From NCBI RefSeq assembly GCF_000819885.1, contig NZ_CDBO01000032.1, positions 1 through 44,619 of the forward strand: a stretch of 44,619 nt of DNA. The letters run 5' to 3'. Positions 37,737 through 44,619 of this stretch are shown piece after piece (the stretch's first letter is position 1; each line of letters starts with the position of its first letter). Below the pieces are notes generated by a model. That model had not been told where the DNA came from. It made no database searches and saw only the letters and a list, made by a program, of their open reading frames with translations. Source of the DNA: Aeromonas fluvialis. GTDB lineage: Bacteria; Pseudomonadota; Gammaproteobacteria; Enterobacterales; Aeromonadaceae. The translations under genes were made by a program, and so were the position numbers.

Positions 37737-39341
37737 TTAGCCTGCGAGCGACCCGACTTGGTAAAGAGTGGCTGCGCCTGGTCCAACGGGTAGTTCCAAC
37801 AGAAAAACCCAGATATAGAAGAAGACGCTCCAACCGACCAGAAACACCAACGTGTACGGTAGCATGGTGGCAATCAGCGTGCCGATCCCCAAATTTTTCT
37901 GATAACGTACGGCCACAGCGAGGATCAGACCGAAATAGCTCATCATAGGGGTAATAATGTTAGTCACTGAATCCCCGATCCGGTAAGCCGCTTGAATCAC
38001 CTCTGGCGAGTAGCCGATTAACATCAGCATTGGTACAAAGATCGGCGCTGTGACTGCCCACTGTGCCGAAGCTGAGCCGATCATCAGGTTGATAAACGCG
38101 CACATCAAGATAAAGCCGAAAAACAACCCAGGTCCGGTCAGACCCAGAGCCTGTAGCAATTCCGCTCCCTTGACCGCGAACACAGTGCCAAAGTTGGTCC
38201 AGGAGAAGTAGGCTACAAACTGGGCGGCAAAAAAGACGAGCACGATATACATACCCATTGTGCTCATACTGGCTGACATCGCATTGATCACCTGCTTGTC
38301 GCCACGCATGGTACCTACAACCCTGCCATACACTATGCCTGGAATAGCGAAGAAGACGAAGATAAAGGCGACAATGCCGTGCAAGAACGGAGAGCCAGCC
38401 ACTAATCCGGTTTGTGGATGGCGCAAGATACCGTCGTCCGGAATCACGGTCAGAGCCAGCAAACCTGAAAGCACCAGAACCGTGACCAGCGCTGCCCACA
38501 GGCCACGTTTTTCTCTGGGGCTCAATTGCTCAGCTTTTTCATTCAGCTCGACGCTGGCCTGATCGGCATTGTATTTGCCAAGCTTGGGCTCCACGATCTT
38601 CTCTGTCACCCAGGCGCCCAGGCCTGTAATCAAAAAGGTACTGGCAAACATGAAATACCAGTTTACTTCTGGGCCCACCAAGTAACTGGGATCGATGATC
38701 TGTGCCGCTATTTGGGTAATGCCAGACAGTAAAGGATCGACGGTCCCAAGTAGCAGGTTGGCAGAGTAACCACCAGAGACACCGGCAAAGGCCGCTGCTA
38801 AACCTGCCAGGGGGTGGCGACCCAGCGAATGGAAGATCATTGCCGCCAGCGGGATCAACACCACATAGCCGAGTTCAGAGGCTGTGTTCGAAACAATCCC
38901 CGCAAACACCACAGTGATGGTCACCATTCGACGTGAGGCGCTCATTACCAGGCCACGCATTGCGGCGCTCAGCAGGCCGGAATGTTCAGCAATGCCAACC
39001 CCGAGCAGTGCGACGAGCACGGTGCCCAGTGGTGCAAAACCGGTAAAGTTGCTTACCAGATTGCTGACAATCCGCTGCAAGCCCTCGGCGCTAAATAGGC
39101 TGACGACGGTGATCATGCCGGTGGTGCTGCGTCCGGGAGCCCCTTCAGGACGTGGATCGACCACGCTGATATCGAAGGCCGCAGCGATGCCCGAGGCAAC
39201 GATCAGTGCGACGCTGAAGATAAAAAATAGAGTGACAGGGTGTGGCAACAGATTGCCGAGCCACTCCACGCCATTGAGAAAACGATTAAATAAACTAGCC
39301 TGGGTAGGGGCTGGTCTGAGGGTGCTGGTCCTTGATGTCAC
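37737..39341 (-). CDS. AbgT-family transporter
   Basis: The 534-aa product is a membrane protein of the AbgT family (p-aminobenzoyl-glutamate transporter and drug/antimetabolite exporters such as MtrF and YdaH). Family blocks are WLGNLLPHPVTLFFIF near residue 28, GFAPLGTVLVALLGVGIAEHSG, SNTASELGYVVLIPLAAMIF, AGVSGGYSANLLLGTVDPLL and GSASAQWAVTAPIFVPMLML. Whether it imports or exports folate-like compounds cannot be read here. The GTG at 39341 has AAGGAG six bases upstream. Single gene, bounded by a strong terminator and a long upstream region. Confidence 0.94.
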   Translation of the reverse strand: MTSRTSTLRPAPTQASLFNRFLNGVEWLGNLLPHPVTLFFIFSVALIVASGIAAAFDISVVDPRPEGAPGRSTTGMITVVSLFSAEGLQRIVSNLVSNFTGFAPLGTVLVALLGVGIAEHSGLLSAAMRGLVMSASRRMVTITVVFAGIVSNTASELGYVVLIPLAAMIFHSLGRHPLAGLAAAFAGVSGGYSANLLLGTVDPLLSGITQIAAQIIDPSYLVGPEVNWYFMFASTFLITGLGAWVTEKIVEPKLGKYNADQASVELNEKAEQLSPREKRGLWAALVTVLVLSGLLALTVIPDDGILRHPQTGLVAGSPFLHGIVAFIFVFFAIPGIVYGRVVGTMRGDKQVINAMSASMSTMGMYIVLVFFAAQFVAYFSWTNFGTVFAVKGAELLQALGLTGPGLFFGFILMCAFINLMIGSASAQWAVTAPIFVPMLMLIGYSPEVIQAAYRIGDSVTNIITPMMSYFGLILAVAVRYQKNLGIGTLIATMLPYTLVFLVGWSVFFYIWVFLLELPVGPGAATLYQVGSLAG

Positions 39342-40023
39342 TTGTTTCTCCTTACATCCTTATGGCAGTGCGGTAAGGCTGTGAACCACTCTTGCTGGTT
39401 ATGGATCAGGGTTGTCGAGACGACGAGTAAGCCAGAGCAGAGGTGGGCACAGCCTCGATCAATTCAGATCAAATTGCGCCATGAGGTTATAGGAAAGGGC
39501 TATTGAATCAGGGCTGAATAGGTATGTCTTTTGCCTGTTAATGGGTATTGCGTGGGTGTTTTTTTTTGAGCCATGTCGCACTTTTGTCGAGCTAGTGTGG
39601 CGATTGATATAGCGGGGGAGCCTAGGCGTTCCAAGCCCTCAATCAATGAAAATGAGCCAGGTAGAGGTTGTTCCCAAATGCTCGCGGTGCTGGTTCTTTG
39701 ATGAGGAGAAGCGACATTCCATCAGGTTCTTTTCCGGGAAGTAATCACTCACAGGCCATCAACAGAGCGTTGTGTTAACCAAGTCCCCGGGCGCCACGGG
39801 CTTCAACAAGTCGGGCCAGCAAGTTTCCTGCGTTGTATTCGGCAACGAGGGCGGTGATGCCCTCGTTGAACGGGATCTTTAACGCATGACCTGCAGCTCC
39901 AAATTGACGAAAATTTTCGTTTTTCAAAACTGGTTGCTATCGCACATCCAGGGAGGGGCAGCGGGCCAACCCTCCCGGCAAGCTGTCACTCAGGTGGCAA
40001 CCAAGTGGGGCTTGCTACCCCAC
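39342..40023. other. Intergenic region upstream of the AbgT gene
   Basis: About 680 bases between the AbgT start and the formate dehydrogenase stop. It holds the AbgT promoter (boxes not assigned) and a 50-codon frame at 39775-39927. Stems occur at AACGAGGGC/GCCCTCGTT (39844-39867) and AGTGGGG/CCCCACT (40004-40024); the second overlaps the fdh stop and could be its weak terminator. Confidence 0.5.
39775..39927 (-). CDS. Possible 50-aa ORF or gene remnant
   Basis: From a TTG at 39927 the minus strand reads FRQFGAAGHALKIPFNEG then ITALVAEYNAGNLLARLVEA and ends GARGLG. The second half has the codon use of the region's real genes, while the first is AT-rich. No ribosome binding site is clear and a stop lies in frame a few codons upstream. 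It may be the last codons of a decayed gene. I do not recognise it. Confidence 0.3.
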   Translation of the reverse strand: MKNENFRQFGAAGHALKIPFNEGITALVAEYNAGNLLARLVEARGARGLG

Positions 40024-43000
40024 TCAGGCTAACTCGATGTCTGCCTCCTGCATGATGTGTTGTTCTGCTAACAACGGGCTCTCCAGCTTGTCGATGCGCA
40101 CTGCCGCCACCTTGAACTCGGGGATCCTGGCATGCGGGTCGGTGGCATTGATGGTGAGCCGGTTGGCCGGTGCCTCGGCGAAGTGGAACGGAATAAACAC
40201 TACCCCCGGCTGCATCCGCTTGGTGACGAAGGCGGGCAGATCGATATGGCCGCGGCGACTGGTGACCTTCACCTGCTCGCTGTTGCTGATCCCCATCCGC
40301 TCGGCGTCCTCCACGCTCATCATCACCCGCGGGCCAGCCAGCTTGTCGAGCCCTTTGGTCTTGCGGGTCATGGTGCCGGTGTGGAACTGCTCCAGCAGGC
40401 GGCCGGTGGTGAGCACGATGGGATAGGTCTCGTCGGGCAGTTCGGCGGCATAGCGGAATGGGGTGGCGACCATCTCCCCCTTGCCACGGGTAAACTGCTT
40501 GCTGTGGAGCAGGCGAGTGCCTTTGGGAGCTGCGTCGTTGCAGGGCCACTGCAAGCCCGCCGGGCCCACCTTGTCCCACGCGATACCGGCATATTGCGGG
40601 GTGACCCGGCAGATCTCGGCGGTGATCTCGGCCACGTTCTGATAGTGCCAGTCGCCCCCCATGGCGTTGGCGAGCTGCTGGATGATCCACCAGTCTTCAC
40701 GCGCCTGCCCCGGCCCCTTGATGGCGGGGGAGAGACGCTGCACCCGCCGCTCCGTGTTGGTGAAGTGGCCGCTCTTCTCGGCAAAGGAGCAGGAGGGGAG
40801 CACCACATCGGCCAGTTGGGCGGTTTCGGAGAGGAAGATATCCTGCACCACCAGGAAGTCGAGGCGCTTGAGCCCTTCGATGACGTGGTGCTGATCCGGA
40901 TCGCTCAGCACCGGGTTCTCTCCCATCACGTAGAGCCCCTTGATGCTGCCTGCACAGGCGGCATCTATGGTCTCGGTGAGGGTAAGGCCGGGCGTGGTAG
41001 ATAGCCAAGGGGCCTGCCAGGCGGCTGCGAAGCGGGCATGTACCTCGGGATTAGCCACCTTCTGATAGCCGGGCAGGCAGTTGGGCAAGGCCCCCATGTC
41101 ACAGGCACCCTGCACGTTGGATTGGCCCCGCAGTGGGTTGATGCCGCCCCCTTCGATGCCGATGTTGCCGCACAGCAGCTGCAGGTTGGCAATAGCGCGC
41201 ACGTTGTCGTGGCCCGTGGTGTGCTGGGTGATCCCCATGGAGTAGTAAACGGCGGTGCGCTCGGCGGTGCCGATGAGGCGGGCCAGCTCGATCACCTGCT
41301 CGGCCGGTACGCCGGTGACAAGGGCTACCTTGTCCGGTGCATAGGCGGGGGAGAGCACCTCCGCTTGCAGCGCCTCGAACCCTTCTACTCGTGCGACAAT
41401 ATAGGCCTTGTCGTGCCACTCGTTCTTGATGATCTGCTGCATCAGGCCGTTGAGCAGCATCACGTCGGTGCCGGGGCGGTGGGCCAGATAGAGGCTGGCA
41501 TGGTCCGCCATCTCGATCTGTTTGGGATCCGCTACCACCAGTCGTGCCTTGCCCTCGCGCACCACCCGCTTGATGTGGGAGCCGATGATGGGGTGGGCTG
41601 CCGAGGTATCGGATCCGATGATAAAGATGAGATCCGAGTGATCGATGCTCGGGATGTCGTTAGTCATGGCGCCGCTGCCGAGCGATGCCTCCAGCCCGGT
41701 GACGGTCGAGGCGTGGCAGAGCCGCGCGCAGTGATCCACGTTGTTGGTGCCAAGCTCCCGGCGCATGAACTTTTGGAACAGGTAGTTCTCTTCGTTGGTG
41801 GTCTTGGCCGACGAGAATCCCGCCAGGGCGTCGCTGCCATGCTTGGCCTTGATGGCGCCAAAGTGCCCGGCCACCAGGGTGATGGCCTCTTCCCAGCTGG
41901 CGGACACCAGCTCGCCATCTTTGCGAATAAGTGGCGTGGTGAGGCGCTCCTCGCTCTGGATAAAGTCAAAGCCAAAGCGCCCTTTCACGCAGAGCTGTCC
42001 CCGGTTGACCGGGGAGTGGCGGTTGCCCTCCACATAGCGGATGCGTTGCTGCGTTTCATCCACATAGAGGGTGACGCCGCAGCCCACTCCGCAGTAGGTG
42101 CAGATGGTGTTGACCGGGGTGAGCAACTCGGTGCGCCCCTGGGACTTGTCGCGGGCATCCACCAGGGCGCCGGTGGGGCAGACTTGTACGCAGGCGCCGC
42201 ACTGCACGCAGCGGGAGTCACCCATCGCTAGCCCGCTGTCGAACTGCGGGCGGTTCGACAGGCTGCCATCACTGTGCTTGGCAAAGCGCAGCACTCCTTG
42301 CACCGCCTGCTCATTGCATGCCTGCACGCACTGGCCGCAGCCGATGCAGCGGTTGGCATCAAAGACGATAAATTCGCTGCTGTTATCCACCGCAAACTTC
42401 TGGCACTGGCTGGTATCGAGGGCGCGCTGGTCGACCTGGTATTCGGTGGCGTAGTCGCGCAGTGCACAATCGGTGTTGGCCTGACAGCCGCACTCGAGGC
42501 AGCGGCTTGCCTCGGCCCGGGCGGCGGCTTCGTCAAAGCCCTGCTCCACCTCGGCAAAGCTGCCGCTGCGCTCGGCCAGATGGGGCATGATGCTGCGGGC
42601 GACTTTTTTCAGGTGAGCAAACTGGGCGGGATCGACCTGCTTGAGTGTGGGAGCCTTGCAGGCGTTGAAGGGGCGAACCGGGTCGACCATGTTGCCATGG
42701 AGGAACTGATCGATGGCCAGCGCCGCCTTGCGACCATCGGTGACCGCCTCGATGGCGGTGGCCGGGCCCCGGCGCAGATCGCCGATGGCAAACAGATTGT
42801 GGTGGCCGCTGTGCATGGTCTCGGGGTGGGACTCTAAAGTCTGCCAGCGGGTGAAGGGGAGCGGCATAAATTCCCGCTCCATAAAGCTCAAGTCCGGTTT
42901 TTGCGACACCGCCGCGATGACGGTGTCGAACGCCTCGACGATAAACTCGCCGGTGGGCTCGGGGCGGCGGCGACCGGAGGCATCGGGCTCGCCGAGGGCC

Positions 43001-44196
43001 ATCTTCTCGAGGCGCACCTGACAGACGCGGCCCGCTTCATCGGCCAGATTCTCCACCGGGTTGGTCAACATCAAAAAGCGCACCCCTTCGTGCTCCGCCT
43101 CGTCGATCTCATAGGCCTCGGCAGGCATCTCGGCGCGGGTGCGACGATAGATAAGGGTGGTCTCGGCCCCGAGGCGCACCGCGGTGCGGGCGCAGTCGAT
43201 AGCGGTATTGCCGCCGCCGATCACCGCAACCCGTTTGCCGGTGGTCAGGCGCTGCTCGAGCATCCGATCTTTAAGGTAATCCACCCCGAGATAGCAGCCT
43301 TCGAGGGTGCTGCCCGGGTACTCCATGGGCACCGCCTTGGAGGCGCCGACCGCCAGACAGACGGCGTCGTAGTCGCGGCACAGAGCCGAGAGGCTGAGAT
43401 CCTGCCCCAGGCGTTTGCTAGTGTGGATCCGCATGCCACTCTGGCACATCAACGCGATCTCCTGATCGAGGATCGCCTTGGGCAGGCGGTATTCGGGGAT
43501 GCCGTATCGTAGCCAGCCACCCGCTTCGGGCATCGCCTCGAACAGGTCGACCTCGAACCCCTCATAGCCCAGGTAGTAACCGCAGGTGAGGCCCCCCGGG
43601 CCGCTGCCGATGATGGCGACCCGCTTGCCCTTGGCGGGCTTTTTCGGGGGCTGGTAGGGGGTCATCCCGGCGAGATCCAGATCGGCGGCATGGCGCTTTA
43701 GCTGACGGATGGCCAGCGGCTCATCCACCAGGGCGCGACGGCATTCGGCCTCGCAGAAGGCCGGGCAGACCCGGCCGATGGAGAGCGGCATGGGCAGGGT
43801 CTGCTTGATGACGGCGGTGGCCGCCTGGTGATCTCCCATGGCGATATGGTGCAGATAGGACTGGATATCCACCCCGGCCGGGCAGGCTCGCTGGCAGGGG
43901 GCTTCGCAGTCGGCGTAGTGATCCGAGAGGATGCGACCGAGCGCCGCCTTGCGATGGGCGCTTAACGCCGTCGAACCCGTGGTGATCACCATCCCCTCGA
44001 CCGGATGGGTCTGGCAGGCACGCCGGATGCCGACGTCGGCTATCTCGACCACGCAGAGATCGCAGGGGGTATGGGGGTCGTGCGGGTGGTCACCGCACAG
44101 GGAGGGAATATCGATCTGGTGCTGTTTAGCTATTTGGAGCAGGGTTCTGGTCGGGTCAACCGTCAACTGAGCCCCATCGAGGGTGATGGTGATCAT
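40024..44196 (-). CDS. Formate dehydrogenase-like fusion: GltD-type flavoprotein plus molybdopterin catalytic subunit
   Basis: The 1390-aa protein joins modules normally on separate chains. Residues 1-80 form a [2Fe-2S] domain (C34, C45, C48, C61). About 90-500 is a GltD-like part with cysteine clusters (C97, C101, C105; C144, C148, C152), an FAD loop GSGPGG (197-202) and a second nucleotide loop IGGGNTA (326-332). Residues 610-680 hold two ferredoxin clusters (CIGCGQCVQAC, CVQCGACVQVC). From 697 on is a formate dehydrogenase H-type molybdopterin subunit with its own cluster (C699, C702, C706, C736). Catalytic residue is Cys (C827 in ARLCHAST), not selenocysteine. It probably passes electrons between formate and NAD(P). 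No strong ribosome site precedes the ATG. Confidence 0.92.
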   Translation of the reverse strand: MITITLDGAQLTVDPTRTLLQIAKQHQIDIPSLCGDHPHDPHTPCDLCVVEIADVGIRRACQTHPVEGMVITTGSTALSAHRKAALGRILSDHYADCEAPCQRACPAGVDIQSYLHHIAMGDHQAATAVIKQTLPMPLSIGRVCPAFCEAECRRALVDEPLAIRQLKRHAADLDLAGMTPYQPPKKPAKGKRVAIIGSGPGGLTCGYYLGYEGFEVDLFEAMPEAGGWLRYGIPEYRLPKAILDQEIALMCQSGMRIHTSKRLGQDLSLSALCRDYDAVCLAVGASKAVPMEYPGSTLEGCYLGVDYLKDRMLEQRLTTGKRVAVIGGGNTAIDCARTAVRLGAETTLIYRRTRAEMPAEAYEIDEAEHEGVRFLMLTNPVENLADEAGRVCQVRLEKMALGEPDASGRRRPEPTGEFIVEAFDTVIAAVSQKPDLSFMEREFMPLPFTRWQTLESHPETMHSGHHNLFAIGDLRRGPATAIEAVTDGRKAALAIDQFLHGNMVDPVRPFNACKAPTLKQVDPAQFAHLKKVARSIMPHLAERSGSFAEVEQGFDEAAARAEASRCLECGCQANTDCALRDYATEYQVDQRALDTSQCQKFAVDNSSEFIVFDANRCIGCGQCVQACNEQAVQGVLRFAKHSDGSLSNRPQFDSGLAMGDSRCVQCGACVQVCPTGALVDARDKSQGRTELLTPVNTICTYCGVGCGVTLYVDETQQRIRYVEGNRHSPVNRGQLCVKGRFGFDFIQSEERLTTPLIRKDGELVSASWEEAITLVAGHFGAIKAKHGSDALAGFSSAKTTNEENYLFQKFMRRELGTNNVDHCARLCHASTVTGLEASLGSGAMTNDIPSIDHSDLIFIIGSDTSAAHPIIGSHIKRVVREGKARLVVADPKQIEMADHASLYLAHRPGTDVMLLNGLMQQIIKNEWHDKAYIVARVEGFEALQAEVLSPAYAPDKVALVTGVPAEQVIELARLIGTAERTAVYYSMGITQHTTGHDNVRAIANLQLLCGNIGIEGGGINPLRGQSNVQGACDMGALPNCLPGYQKVANPEVHARFAAAWQAPWLSTTPGLTLTETIDAACAGSIKGLYVMGENPVLSDPDQHHVIEGLKRLDFLVVQDIFLSETAQLADVVLPSCSFAEKSGHFTNTERRVQRLSPAIKGPGQAREDWWIIQQLANAMGGDWHYQNVAEITAEICRVTPQYAGIAWDKVGPAGLQWPCNDAAPKGTRLLHSKQFTRGKGEMVATPFRYAAELPDETYPIVLTTGRLLEQFHTGTMTRKTKGLDKLAGPRVMMSVEDAERMGISNSEQVKVTSRRGHIDLPAFVTKRMQPGVVFIPFHFAEAPANRLTINATDPHARIPEFKVAAVRIDKLESPLLAEQHIMQEADIELA

Positions 44197-44619
44197 GGCG
44201 TCATAAACTCGCTTTCAAGGCGCAGAGAATGCTGCATCTGGCTGGGCGGCCAGCAGGGGAGCGATAGAGAGGATCGCTTGGTATGTCCTCACCATACCAA
44301 AGATGATGTGCAACTTTATTTGATTTAGCTCAGATTGTTTGCCTAAAAAGAAAACGATTTCACTGCGGGTGATATTCTTGGCGGACACTCTGGATGTTGA
44401 CTAGCTATATCGAGTTAAAACATGGCATTACCTGTAGTTTTATGGCCATTAAAGCAGCCATAAGCGGCATGTAATATGGTGATTACTCGTGATAACACGA
44501 TGAGGGATACCCTAAAATATGCAACTTTTGTTTCGGTGTTGGTAGGGGGCAACGTGACTGCTCCCCGCCGCAAGCAGCGAGGCTTCCCACTTCTTAGGCA
44601 GCTACTGCCGAATTGGCAG
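44197..44619. other. Upstream region of the formate dehydrogenase-like gene
   Basis: No gene seen in these 423 bases. They include the structured leader at 44241-44299, an AT-rich stretch likely to hold the promoter, and a short palindrome CTGCC-GAATT-GGCAG at the window edge (44605-44619). No FNR or FhlA site was convincing. Confidence 0.5.
44241..44299 (-). promoter_or_regulatory. Structured leader with three tandem hairpins before the fdh gene
   Basis: Three perfect stems lie in a row: GCTGG/CCAGC (44241-44254), AGCGAT/ATCGCT (44260-44278) and TGGTATG/CATACCA (44279-44299). They are 45-103 bases upstream of the start on the sense strand. This may be an attenuator or a cofactor-sensing leader; I could not match it to the known Moco riboswitch by eye. 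Confidence 0.45.

Noticed and set aside
44197..44400. A Moco riboswitch upstream of the formate dehydrogenase gene
   Set aside because: The hairpins do not visibly match the conserved core of that motif; kept only as an unassigned structured leader.

Overview
The window looks like an accessory-rich stretch of a gammaproteobacterial chromosome, most plausibly Aeromonas. This is inferred from the moderately GC-rich codon use of the core-type genes, the pairing of an AbgT transporter with a fused formate dehydrogenase, and the tRNA-Thr-type attachment site. No rRNA or species marker is present, so the genus is not certain.

Left end (1-1645): island-type genes. An unrecognised 105-aa gene is coupled to a CbeA/YeeU-type antitoxin that has no CbtA toxin after it, followed by a RadC/YeeS-type JAB-domain gene. 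From 1724 to 13598 lies a complete type I-C CRISPR-Cas locus on the minus strand: cas3-cas5c-cas8c-cas7c-cas4-cas1-cas2, a leader, and 35 repeats with 34 spacers. The genes are tightly coupled (cas3/cas5, cas5/cas8 and cas4/cas1 overlap). cas8c contains an internal start with its own Shine-Dalgarno sequence that would make the small subunit Cas11c. A WYL-domain regulator of the BrxR/CapW type is transcribed divergently from cas3.

From 13604 to 15630 there is a small hypothetical gene and an SOS-controlled umuDC operon with a clear LexA box. From 16019 to 23582 is a sialic acid catabolic cluster: nanE, nanK, an SSS-family sialic acid transporter and nanQ on the minus strand, with nanR (RpiR family) and a divergent nanA. 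A complete 1195-bp IS5 after nanQ abuts the last 85 codons of a sialidase gene whose N-terminal part is gone. Six related operator-like sites (GAAGT-N3/4-ACTTC type) lie before nanE, nanR and nanA and suggest one NanR regulon.

From 24276 to 32766 is a carbamoyl-transfer cluster: a divergent DUF2877 gene, then a cysteine hydrolase, an FdrA/YahF protein, a DUF1116 protein, carbamate kinase, a free-standing allophanate-hydrolase C-terminal domain and an NCS1 permease, with a convergent LysR gene. Together these could take up a ureide-like nitrogen compound, split it and recover ATP through carbamoyl phosphate. This is the best candidate here for an undescribed pathway.

From 33156 to 37615 is a satellite or island end: an inovirus Gp2/YagK-type gene, an AlpA-type regulator, an AT-rich gene of unknown function with a C-terminal ribbon-helix-helix-like segment, a tyrosine integrase, and a 3' fragment of a tRNA-Thr(CGU) gene that marks the attachment site. 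The 5' half of that tRNA is not in the window, so the element's other end lies further left, possibly outside. The right end (37737-44619) looks like chromosome backbone: an AbgT-family transporter and a 1390-residue formate-dehydrogenase-like fusion protein behind a structured leader.
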